Source of the DNA: Nautiliaceae bacterium
GTDB lineage: Bacteria; Campylobacterota; Campylobacteria; Campylobacterales; Nautiliaceae
Direction of reading: 5' to 3'
Length of the DNA: 7,291 bases
Assembly: GCA_027062985.1 (NCBI GenBank)
Contig: JAMOSR010000069.1
Coordinates: 1 to 7,291 of the forward strand
Part shown: positions 1 to 5,653 of the stretch, piece by piece
How positions within the stretch are numbered: position 1 is the stretch's first letter
How the letters are laid out: the number at the start of each line of letters is the position of its first letter
Program-made: the position numbers and the translations under genes
Notes under the pieces: model-generated
Told to the model about the DNA's origin: nothing
What the model saw: the letters and a program-made list of their open reading frames with translations, nothing else
The model's database searches: none

Positions 1-126
1 ATAGTTTTCATCAATTATAATTTTTCTAACTTCATCCCAGCTTTGGTGTTTTAAAAATAATTTTGCAACTTCCTGAGTTTCATATACATTTAAAGACATC
101 GTAGTAAAAGAGAGTATGTATTTCAT
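1..126 (-). CDS. brxA: BrxA-like (DUF1819) protein, N-terminal fragment; likely first gene of a BREX phage-defence operon
   Basis: An open frame of exactly 42 codons starts at ATG 124-126 and runs off the left edge without a stop. A good ribosome-binding site (AAGGA at 132-136, spacer 5) precedes the ATG, so the start looks real. The visible protein begins MKYILSFTTMSLNVYET and continues with a helix ending in the pattern SWDEVRKIIIDEN. As I remember the BrxA/DUF1819 family, it opens with a short Y-x-x-S(F/I)T-x-x-(S/G)L strand, an E-(T/S)-x-x-(V/I)A-x-L-(Y/F)L helix and then a W-x-x-(V/A)-(R/K)-x-x-(I/V)-x-(D/E)-(E/D)N segment, which fits across the whole fragment. BrxA is a small DNA-binding component of BREX systems and usually leads the operon brxA-brxB-brxC-pglX-pglZ-brxL. 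The gene follows the alpha/beta hydrolase gene on the same strand after 91 bases. Identification rests on 42 residues and family memory. The rest of the gene, and any BREX partners, lie outside the window. Confidence 0.62.
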   Translation of the reverse strand, partial: MKYILSFTTMSLNVYETQEVAKLFLKHQSWDEVRKIIIDENY

Positions 127-158
127 TCGTATCCTTAATATGATTTTTAATAATAATT

Positions 159-177
159 GAATTTACTTTTCAAATTC
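159..177. repeat. Inverted repeat upstream of the brxA-like gene
   Basis: GAATTT and AAATTC form a perfect 6-base inverted repeat separated by 7 bases. It lies in the 91-base gap (127-217) between the alpha/beta hydrolase stop and the brxA-like start. On the minus strand it includes TTGAAA (168-173), a possible -35 element, though no convincing -10 sits at the right distance. It is too AT-rich and lacks the T-tract expected of an intrinsic terminator, so a regulator-binding site is the more plausible reading. Chance occurrence in such AT-rich DNA is quite possible. Confidence 0.25.
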
Positions 178-217
178 TCCACTTTTAATTTATTAACCTT
201 TTTAATAAAATCTTTTT

Positions 218-946
218 TTAATTTTTAAAATTTAATAATTTTTCTATTTCTTTTTGAATTGTTTTTCGGTTATTTTCTTCTAAAAAAAAGTAATGATTAC
301 CGTTTAACATAATAATTTTATTCTTAAATAATTCTCCCTGTTTTTTTACGGCTTGTGGAGGTACCGCAGTATCTCTATCCCCTCCAAAAATCAACACATC
401 ACCCTTATAATTTTTAAAAACTTCACTAAAATCCTCATCTACAACGTTTTTAAATGTTTCATACATATTTTCACTCATCCCTTTTACATCATCACTTACA
501 AAAAACTCTCTAAACTTGCTAAGGCCTAATTTTTTTAATATTTTAAATAGTTTTATTTTTGCTTTTACTTTAAAAGGTTTAGGCATTACAATTCCGGCAC
601 TTGCCAAAAGCACTAAAAGTTTCGGTTTTAAAAGAGTAGCCACTTTACCTCCGAAACTGTGCCCTACTACTATATCTTTTGAAATATTAAGCGCTTTTAA
701 AAACTCATCAATAATTTTTGCGTAATCTTGTGTAGTCAAAACATAAGAATTCGGACTTTTGCCAAATCCCGGCATATCGATATATATCTGTTTGTAATTC
801 CTAAAATAAGGGGCAAAAACTTTCATAACTTCCTTGTTACTGCCCCATCCATGTAAAAAAATGATATTTTTTTCCCTATCAGGATTAATTATTTCATAAC
901 TAATATCAAATTTTTTATTATTGGCTTCTATTTCTCTTATAGCCAT
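218..946 (-). CDS. alpha/beta-fold hydrolase
   Basis: This 242-residue soluble protein has the alpha/beta-hydrolase fold. The oxyanion-hole motif LHGWG is at residues 31-35, and the nucleophile elbow GHSFGG at 95-100 puts the catalytic serine at 97. The acid is probably Asp192 (GGDRDTAVPP) and the histidine is His218 (GNHYFF), so the triad is complete and in the usual order. A short lysine-rich cap region lies at about 122-180. No signal peptide or membrane segment is seen, so it should be a cytoplasmic esterase, lipase or C-C hydrolase; the substrate cannot be read from sequence. The start ATG overlaps the trpD stop (TAATG), and its ribosome-binding site AGGA (952-955) lies inside the last trpD codons. 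It is therefore probably translationally coupled to trpD and is the last gene of the ppk2-trpD-hydrolase operon. Confidence 0.88.
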   Translation of the reverse strand: MAIREIEANNKKFDISYEIINPDREKNIIFLHGWGSNKEVMKVFAPYFRNYKQIYIDMPGFGKSPNSYVLTTQDYAKIIDEFLKALNISKDIVVGHSFGGKVATLLKPKLLVLLASAGIVMPKPFKVKAKIKLFKILKKLGLSKFREFFVSDDVKGMSENMYETFKNVVDEDFSEVFKNYKGDVLIFGGDRDTAVPPQAVKKQGELFKNKIIMLNGNHYFFLEENNRKTIQKEIEKLLNFKN

Positions 947-1932
947 TATTTTCCTAATTTTTGTGAAACTTCTATAATTTTTTCAAGATGTTTTACAGCT
1001 TTGCCGCTGTCAATAAGCTCTTTTGCCATCTCTATTCCTTCTTTAATTGAAGCAACTTTTTCATCAACAAACAGTGCCGCCGCAGCGTTTAGTAATACCG
1101 CATCTCTTTTTGCGCCTTTAATCTCTCCGCTTAAAATTCCTCTTGTAATTTTTGCGTTTTCTTTAGCATCTCCTCCTACCAAATCTTCCTTACTTCCAAC
1201 CATACCATACGCATCTGGTCTAATCTCCATATCTCTCATTCTCATACCGTCATAATAAATAGCCTTTGTAGGAGCTGAAATGCTGATTTCATCCATCCCG
1301 TCAAGTGAGCTTACCACCATCGCACTTTTTATATCCATAAGACTAAGCGCACTGGCAATAGGTTCAACAAAATCCGGTGAAAAGACTCCCAAAAGATATT
1401 TTTTAGCACCGGCCGGATTTGTAAGTGGCCCTAAAATATTAAAAATAGTTCTGTGATTTAGAGATTTACGAATAGGCATAATATGTTTCATAGCAGGATG
1501 GTGATTGATAGCAAAAATAAAAGTAAATCCGGTCTCTTCAAGCATTTTTACCTGATTTTCGGGAGTCAGGTTCAGATTAATACCAAGAGCTTCAAGCATA
1601 TCAGCACTTCCACTTTTACTTGTGATTGAACGGTTTCCGTGCTTTGCTACAAAACTTCCACCGCTTGAGAGTAAAAGAGCGGTAGTTGAAGATATATTAA
1701 AACTATTTGATTTGTCACCTCCCGTGCCTACTATATCAATTAATTTGTCCCTTAATTCCTCACTTACCGGAAGTTTTATACTATGAGCCCTCATAACATC
1801 CGCGGCAGCCGCTATTTCTGCCGGAGTTTCACCTTTTTCATAAAGCTCCACCAAAAAATTTTTAGCTTCAACTTCGCTCATTTCGTTTTTAAAAAGTTTT
1901 TCAAATTTTTCTTTTGCTTCATTATAGTTCAT
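946..1932 (-). CDS. trpD: anthranilate phosphoribosyltransferase
   Basis: TrpD transfers the phosphoribosyl group of PRPP to anthranilate, the second step of tryptophan synthesis. The 328 residues are a normal length for the monofunctional enzyme. The N-terminal helical domain (about 1-65) is followed by the PRPP-binding GTGGD loop at 69-73, KHGNRS at 97-102, the HHPAMK segment at 144-149 and RTIFNILGPLTNPA at 161-174 (substrate channel and hinge), and the metal-binding acidic pair within DGMDE at 211-215. All key residues look intact. A strong ribosome-binding site (AAGGAG at 1939-1944, spacer 6) fixes the ATG start. The gene lies 23 bases after ppk2 and overlaps the hydrolase by one base. 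There is no trpG fusion, unlike the TrpG-TrpD fusions of some relatives, and no other trp gene is in the window, so the pathway genes are scattered here. Confidence 0.97.
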   Translation of the reverse strand: MNYNEAKEKFEKLFKNEMSEVEAKNFLVELYEKGETPAEIAAAADVMRAHSIKLPVSEELRDKLIDIVGTGGDKSNSFNISSTTALLLSSGGSFVAKHGNRSITSKSGSADMLEALGINLNLTPENQVKMLEETGFTFIFAINHHPAMKHIMPIRKSLNHRTIFNILGPLTNPAGAKKYLLGVFSPDFVEPIASALSLMDIKSAMVVSSLDGMDEISISAPTKAIYYDGMRMRDMEIRPDAYGMVGSKEDLVGGDAKENAKITRGILSGEIKGAKRDAVLLNAAAALFVDEKVASIKEGIEMAKELIDSGKAVKHLEKIIEVSQKLGK

Positions 1933-1955
1933 TTCATTCTCCTTAACATAATAAT

Positions 1956-2861
1956 CTAACTTACAAACTTTCCGCTTCTTTTTCTGTCCGCTTCCATGAT
2001 TTCAATCTCTCTTGCTCCACTAACCACAATCCCTTCATCGGGCTTATAATCAAGGTCGGGATTTTTATCCGGATAATCAACCGCATTTAAAATAACCTTC
2101 ATAGCATTAAGCCTTGCTAAATGTTTATTATCGCTTCTTATAACCGTCCAAGGCGCATAATGGGTATGAGTGGCTTTTAGCATTTTATATTTCATTTCCG
2201 TAAATTCATCCCATTTATCCTGAGCCTGAAGGTCTATTTCACTGAGTTTCCATTGTCTTAGCGGGTCTTTTCTTCTTTTTTCAAATCTTTTTGCCTGAAC
2301 CTCTTTTGAAATAGAAAGATAAATCTTCACTAAAATAGTACCTTCCATAACTATTGATTTTTCAAACATAGGACATTCCATCATAAAAATCTTATATTCT
2401 TCCGGGGTACAAAATCCAAAAACAGGCTCTACCATCGCTCTGTTGTACCAGCTTCTGTCAAATAAAACAACCTCACCGCCTCTTGGAAACTGCTCTACGT
2501 AACGTTGAAAATACCACTGTGTTTTTTGAACGTCGCTTGGCTTTCCAAGAGCCACGACTCTATAGTGTTTTTCGTTCATATACCTTACAATTCTTCTGAT
2601 AGTCCCACCTTTCCCGGCGGCGTCACGCCCTTCAAAAAGCACTATCATTCTTTTTTGAGTATCTTCAAGATATTTTTGCATCTTTATAAGCTCAGCCTGA
2701 TAAGGTTTTAGCTCCTGCTCTTCAAGATATTTTCTTATTGCCTTTTTATTTACTCTCTTAAGCTCGATATATTCGTTAATCAAATCATTTAAGCGTATTT
2801 TTTTATTACCGAGTAATATATATTCAGGATTATACAGTTCGTTTATATTGATTTTTTCCAT
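1956..2861 (-). CDS. ppk2: polyphosphate kinase 2 (PPK2 family)
   Basis: PPK2 enzymes move phosphate between inorganic polyphosphate and nucleotides, mostly making NDP or NTP from polyphosphate. The protein has 301 residues, the usual size for a single-domain PPK2. The Walker A loop GRDAAGKGG is at 78-86, followed by a nucleotide- and polyphosphate-contacting region (KPSDVQKTQWYFQRY, 107-121), then Walker B LFDRSWYNR at 133-141. The arginine- and lysine-rich lid (KRFEKRRKDPLRQWKLS) spans 191-207, with the family's THTHYAPW segment at 231-238. The layout suggests a stand-alone class I or III enzyme; which nucleotide it prefers is not decidable here. The start ATG at 2859-2861 has GGAG 7 bases upstream. 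The gene opens the ppk2-trpD-hydrolase operon and is divergent from the parA-like gene. Confidence 0.95.
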   Translation of the reverse strand: MEKININELYNPEYILLGNKKIRLNDLINEYIELKRVNKKAIRKYLEEQELKPYQAELIKMQKYLEDTQKRMIVLFEGRDAAGKGGTIRRIVRYMNEKHYRVVALGKPSDVQKTQWYFQRYVEQFPRGGEVVLFDRSWYNRAMVEPVFGFCTPEEYKIFMMECPMFEKSIVMEGTILVKIYLSISKEVQAKRFEKRRKDPLRQWKLSEIDLQAQDKWDEFTEMKYKMLKATHTHYAPWTVIRSDNKHLARLNAMKVILNAVDYPDKNPDLDYKPDEGIVVSGAREIEIMEADRKRSGKFVS

Positions 2862-2891
2862 TTGGCACTCCGGTGCGTTTTTTGATATTAT
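2862..2891 (+). promoter_or_regulatory. Promoter for the parA-like gene
   Basis: A TTGGCA -35 element (2862-2867) is followed after 18 bases by TATTAT (2886-2891), with a TG extended -10 dinucleotide at 2883-2884. TATACT at 2889-2894 is an alternative -10. The -35 begins one base after the ppk2 start codon. The spacer holds the small inverted repeat GCACTCCGGTGC (2865-2876), whose minus-strand copy includes the ppk2 ribosome-binding site. Confidence 0.5.
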
Positions 2892-2892
2892 A
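2887..2892 (-). promoter_or_regulatory. -10 element for the ppk2-trpD-hydrolase operon
   Basis: Read on the minus strand, this is a perfect TATAAT, 25 bases upstream of the ppk2 ATG. Transcription would start near 2880 and give a leader of about 20 bases that still contains the GGAG ribosome-binding site. No TTGACA-like -35 is seen at the right spacing; weak -35 elements are common in this phylum. The element physically overlaps the plus-strand -10 for the parA-like gene. Confidence 0.5.
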
Positions 2893-2910
2893 CTAAAAAA
2901 GGCTTATATA

Positions 2911-3513
2911 ATGGTTATTTCTATCTCCAATATAAAAGGGGGCGTGGGAAAAACATCAACCTGCGTAAATCTGGCCTGTATTGCGGCAAACACAAAAAAA
3001 GTGCTTATTTACGACCTTGACAGACAAAAAGCTGTAAATTTTTTTTTCGATACGGTTGAAAAAGCAAAAAATTTTTTTTCTGTCAGAGATAAAAATATCG
3101 ACATATTCGTAAGCCCCAAATTTCAAAAAAAAGATTTTTTTAAAGACTACGACATAGTTTTTATAGATACTCCCGCAGGTTTAAATAAACACACAAAAGA
3201 AGCCCTTAAAAATTCAGACGTTACCATAGTACCCGTTACCCCCAATATTCTGGCTCTTAAAACATACAACGATTTAATATCAAAAGGTTACAAAAACCTG
3301 AAAATTCTTCTTAACGGCGTAGAAAACAAACCGACTCATAAAAAAATCATCTCCCTTATATCAAAACTTCCATCCCATCAATATTTTAAAACATATATTC
3401 CCAAAAGCGACATTATAGAAAATATGGCCTTTTATAAAACCTGCGTCCTAAATAAATATCCCGATTCAAACATTTTAAGGGCATATGAAAAAGTTTTAAG
3501 AGAAGTTATTTAA
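2911..3513 (+). CDS. Orphan ParA/MinD-type ATPase (small)
   Basis: This 200-residue P-loop ATPase is of the deviant Walker A (ParA/MinD/SIMIBI) class. The KGGVGKTS loop at 9-16 has both the signature Lys9 and the P-loop Lys14. The Walker A' segment YDLDRQK is at 34-40 and Walker B IVFIDTPAG at 82-90. The helical C-terminal half matches a minimal ParA. Such proteins form ATP-dependent dimers that position DNA, protein clusters or cell-pole machinery. No ParB or other partner is adjacent, so the cargo is unknown and a chromosome-segregation role should not be assumed. I chose ATG 2911 because it places the first strand (MVISISN) directly before the P-loop and follows an AAGG site; a TTG at 2848 would add 21 residues and overlap ppk2. 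The first half carries several long A or T runs. It converges with the polyprenyl synthase gene, the stop codons overlapping. Confidence 0.87.
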   Translation: MVISISNIKGGVGKTSTCVNLACIAANTKKVLIYDLDRQKAVNFFFDTVEKAKNFFSVRDKNIDIFVSPKFQKKDFFKDYDIVFIDTPAGLNKHTKEALKNSDVTIVPVTPNILALKTYNDLISKGYKNLKILLNGVENKPTHKKIISLISKLPSHQYFKTYIPKSDIIENMAFYKTCVLNKYPDSNILRAYEKVLREVI

Positions 3514-4373
3514 AACTCTCTTTCAACAACTTTTTGGGCTATTATCTCCAACTGAGGCATATTAAATTTTTTTATTTCTTCTTTAGCTTTATCGACAAGC
3601 TCTTTTGCTTCGTTATAACATTTTTTTATAATTCCGTACTTTTCCATCAGTTTTCTTATCCATAAAATTTCGCTTTCTTGCAGCTTTCTTTTATAAAGGG
3701 ATTTTAGCTTTTCCTTTTCGTCTTCAGAGGCCTGTTCGAAAAGATATATAAAAGGAAGAGTCGTTTTCCCTTCAAAAAAATCATGCATAGCCGGTTTTCC
3801 AAGAGTTTCTTCATCCTGGGTAACGTCAAGCAAATCATCGATTATCTGAAAGGCTATTCCTATATTTTTACCGTAATTCATAAAAGGTTCTTTTTCCAAA
3901 CCGGCTAAAACGGCTGCGGCACCGCATGCAGCTTCTATTAAAGACGCCGTTTTTTTGTAAATCATACCCATATATTTTTCTTTGTCTAAATTTATAAAAC
4001 GGCTCAGTTTTACGTCTTCAAGCTCTCCTTTGGAAAGTAGATAAACGGCATTTGAAACTATTTTGGCAATTTCACTCCCAAAATCTATAAGTTCGTAAAA
4101 AGCCCTTGAATAAACGATATCACCAAGCATAACGGCAGTATGTTCACCGTATTTTGCATTGATTGAACGAACTCCCCTTCTTATATCTGCTTCGTCGATA
4201 ACGTCGTCATGTAAAAGGCTGGCCAAATGAATAGCTTCAACAACTGCAGCCAGTTTTTGGGCTTTTGGGTTTATTATGGTAATCAATTTCCCTCTGATTC
4301 CCTTGCCCTTGTTTATATCCCGATACTCTTCAAACTCCCAAAACATTTCGTCTAAAATTTCAAAATATTTCAT
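3510..4373 (-). CDS. ispB: Polyprenyl diphosphate synthase, probably long-chain (menaquinone side chain)
   Basis: This trans-prenyltransferase condenses isopentenyl diphosphate onto an allylic primer. The first aspartate-rich motif is DDVID at 56-60 and the second is DDLLD at 179-183. GKGIR (23-27) corresponds to the family's GKRxR substrate-binding segment with one arginine replaced, and the RRG that follows the first motif is at 65-67. The residues four and five before the first Asp are Ser52 and Ala51, small instead of aromatic, which in this family usually means a long product. In this phylum that fits the side chain of menaquinone. At 287 residues it is slightly short, mostly at the N-terminus. 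The start overlaps the upstream stop (ATGA), so translation is coupled. The upstream neighbours match the order recalled from H. pylori HP0240-HP0242. Product length cannot be settled from sequence, so the ispB symbol is provisional. Confidence 0.88.
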   Translation of the reverse strand: MKYFEILDEMFWEFEEYRDINKGKGIRGKLITIINPKAQKLAAVVEAIHLASLLHDDVIDEADIRRGVRSINAKYGEHTAVMLGDIVYSRAFYELIDFGSEIAKIVSNAVYLLSKGELEDVKLSRFINLDKEKYMGMIYKKTASLIEAACGAAAVLAGLEKEPFMNYGKNIGIAFQIIDDLLDVTQDEETLGKPAMHDFFEGKTTLPFIYLFEQASEDEKEKLKSLYKRKLQESEILWIRKLMEKYGIIKKCYNEAKELVDKAKEEIKKFNMPQLEIIAQKVVEREF

Positions 4374-4753
4374 TTTTTACCTTTAAAATCGATTTTAACT
4401 CCTCTGTCGTTAAACAAATATATTTCAAATTTCGCTATTTTATCATTAAAATCCTTAAAAGTAACAAATAAATAAGGATAAAATTCCGGATATTTAGCTA
4501 TATCCACTTTAAAATCATTTAAAGGAGGGTCTTTATAAAGCATTACCTGTCTTGGAAAGGAGTTATATTTATATAAAACAACGAGTATATCGTTTATAAA
4601 AAGAGTCCATCTCATTTCAAAAGGATAAATATGCCCGTCATATAAAATATCGAATTTAATAATTTCATCTTTTTTAAGTTCAAAAGTATAAGGCAGTCTT
4701 ATAAGAGTCGCATATACAAAGAGAGGAAAAAAAAGCAAAAAAAATTTACTCAT
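4370..4753 (-). CDS. Small exported protein of unknown function (HP0241 position)
   Basis: I do not recognise a domain. The 127-residue protein opens with MSKFFLLFFPLFVYA, a short basic end plus a very hydrophobic core ending V-Y-A, which reads as a signal peptide cleaved after Ala15 (an uncleaved anchor is the alternative). The mature part is rich in aromatic and beta-branched residues (for example KFDILYDG, VVLYKYN, FVTFKDFND, FEIYLFND), suggesting a small beta-rich periplasmic protein. It contains no cysteine and no lipobox. The gene overlaps the upstream DUF2018 gene by 8 bases and the downstream polyprenyl synthase by 4, and no clear ribosome-binding site precedes it, so it depends on coupled translation. 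Its position between DUF2018 and the polyprenyl synthase corresponds to H. pylori HP0241; I have not been able to compare the sequences. Confidence 0.75.
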   Translation of the reverse strand: MSKFFLLFFPLFVYATLIRLPYTFELKKDEIIKFDILYDGHIYPFEMRWTLFINDILVVLYKYNSFPRQVMLYKDPPLNDFKVDIAKYPEFYPYLFVTFKDFNDKIAKFEIYLFNDRGVKIDFKGKK

Positions 4754-5012
4754 TTTTCGTCAAAATATTAGACATCGTATGAATATAAAAATCGTTTTCC
4801 ACCTCTTCAAGTTCACTTGAGCGGTTAAAAACAACTTCGTTTATTTTTTGGTCAACTTCATCACCATAACAATCTTCTGCTAAAATTTCAAGTGCCGCCA
4901 ACCGTTTAAAAACATCTTCAAGCTCTTCTATAACTAAATTTTTATTTGCATGATACATAATTTCAAAAAACTTGTCTTTAGGGGTTTTATGTTCGTCAAA
5001 CGGGTCAAACAT
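4746..5012 (-). CDS. DUF2018 family protein (HP0242-like)
   Basis: This 88-residue, all-helical acidic protein matches, from memory, H. pylori HP0242. The shared pattern is P-x-D-K-x-x-x-I-x-x-HA-x-K near the N-terminus (here PKDKFFEIMYHANKNL), then ELE followed by LA-x-LE, and a C-terminal M-x-NIL-x-x-NE (here MSNILTKNE). HP0242 is known as a homodimer with an unusually entangled, knotted fold. Its cellular function is not established. The start is ATG 5010-5012, because AAGGAG at 5020-5025 lies 7 bases upstream; the in-frame TTG at 5016-5018 would sit only one base from that site. It is the first gene of the operon with the exported protein and the polyprenyl synthase, and is divergent from recR. 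No link to prenyl metabolism is shown beyond conserved neighbourhood. Confidence 0.88.
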   Translation of the reverse strand: MFDPFDEHKTPKDKFFEIMYHANKNLVIEELEDVFKRLAALEILAEDCYGDEVDQKINEVVFNRSSELEEVENDFYIHTMSNILTKNE

Positions 5013-5019
5013 AATCAAT

Positions 5020-5025
5020 CTCCTT
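5020..5025 (-). promoter_or_regulatory. Ribosome-binding site deciding the DUF2018 start
   Basis: AAGGAG on the minus strand has a 7-base spacer to the ATG at 5010-5012 but only one base to the in-frame TTG at 5016-5018. This supports the shorter, 88-residue protein. Confidence 0.8.
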
Positions 5026-5030
5026 TTTCT

Positions 5031-5039
5031 TGGTATAAT
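5031..5039 (+). promoter_or_regulatory. Extended -10 promoter of recR
   Basis: TGGTATAAT is a perfect TATAAT with the TGn extension, preceded by a T-rich stretch (5021-5030) and no recognisable -35. This is the usual sigma-70 promoter style of Campylobacter and Helicobacter. Transcription would begin near 5046, inside the palindrome at 5043-5059, leaving a leader of about 44 bases before the recR ATG. For the opposite direction, the best minus-strand candidate is TAAAAT at 5067-5072, which is much weaker. Confidence 0.6.
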
Positions 5040-5042
5040 TTC

Positions 5043-5059
5043 GATTAAAATTTTTAATC
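5043..5059. repeat. Perfect 17-base palindrome between recR and the DUF2018 operon
   Basis: GATTAAAA and TTTTAATC are perfect 8-base inverted arms around a single T. The palindrome covers the predicted recR transcription start and lies between the two divergent genes, so it could be an operator seen by both. The arms are AT-rich, so chance is not excluded. It matches no regulator site I can name. Confidence 0.4.
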
Positions 5060-5089
5060 TAAATAAATTTTATCTAAAATAGGACAAAA

Positions 5090-5653
5090 ATGAAAGACCT
5101 TCAGAGTATACAACATTTAATAGAAGCTTTTGAAGAACTTCCGAGTATAGGTAAAAAATCGGCAACAAGGCTTGCTTTAAGTCTTGCAAAAGATAAATTT
5201 AAAGCATTAAAACTGATAAACGCCATAGAAGAAGTAGTAACAAATGTAAAAACATGTGAAATATGCGGAAATTTCAGCGAACACGAAATATGCTCGATAT
5301 GTGACGACCCAAACAGAGACAAAACAGTTGCCGTTGTGGAATCTCCAAAAGACGTATTGGTAATCGAAGAAAGCGGCAGTTATCATGGCTATTATTTCGT
5401 ATTAAACCATCTTGATGACGAACATATACAAAAGTTAAGAAACCTTATAAAAGAAAAGGAAATAAAAGAGGTAATATTTGCTTTCCCTCCTTCAGTAGAG
5501 AGCGAAGCCAGAGTACTTTATTTAGAAGACAAACTTAAAGATTTAAACTTAGAATTCTCCCAAATAGCCCAGGGGGTCCCTACAGGAGTACATTTTGAAA
5601 ACGTAGATATTAACTCTCTTGCAAAAGCTATAAAACTTAGATTCAAACTTTAA
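5090..5653 (+). CDS. recR: Recombination mediator protein RecR
   Basis: RecR works with RecO (and RecF where present) to load RecA onto single-stranded DNA at gaps and stalled forks. The 187-residue protein has the N-terminal helix-hairpin-helix (LPSIGKKSATRLALSL, 17-32), a four-cysteine zinc site at Cys56, Cys59, Cys68 and Cys71, a Toprim domain from about 79 (VAVVESPKDV), and the C-terminal QGVPTGVHFENVD segment at 161-173. It is about 10 residues shorter than the E. coli protein because the Toprim loop after YYFVL lacks the usual G-x-LSPL-x-G-x-GP stretch. H. pylori RecR, as I recall it, has the same deletion and the same AFPP and QGVPTGV wording, so this is a lineage feature and not damage. 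AGGA precedes the ATG. The gene is alone on the plus strand, divergent from DUF2018, and converges on the gene below with a stop-codon overlap. Confidence 0.96.
   Translation: MKDLQSIQHLIEAFEELPSIGKKSATRLALSLAKDKFKALKLINAIEEVVTNVKTCEICGNFSEHEICSICDDPNRDKTVAVVESPKDVLVIEESGSYHGYYFVLNHLDDEHIQKLRNLIKEKEIKEVIFAFPPSVESEARVLYLEDKLKDLNLEFSQIAQGVPTGVHFENVDINSLAKAIKLRFKL

Noticed and set aside
178..217. Possible intrinsic terminator after the hydrolase gene
   Set aside because: The sequence is almost pure A and T with no GC-containing stem followed by a T-run on the minus strand.
1001..1255. Open frames on the strand opposite trpD, and similar ones opposite the hydrolase, ppk2, recR and the right-hand operon
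   Set aside because: They lie wholly within well-identified genes on the other strand, have low-complexity translations and lack ribosome-binding sites.
2848..2910. A 21-residue N-terminal extension of the ParA-like protein from a TTG at 2848
   Set aside because: It overlaps the ppk2 start, covers the promoter elements, has no ribosome-binding site and would place residues before the first beta-strand that ParA proteins normally begin with.
5013..5018. TTG start giving a 90-residue DUF2018 protein
   Set aside because: The AAGGAG site is only one base from the TTG but an ideal 7 bases from the ATG at 5010-5012.
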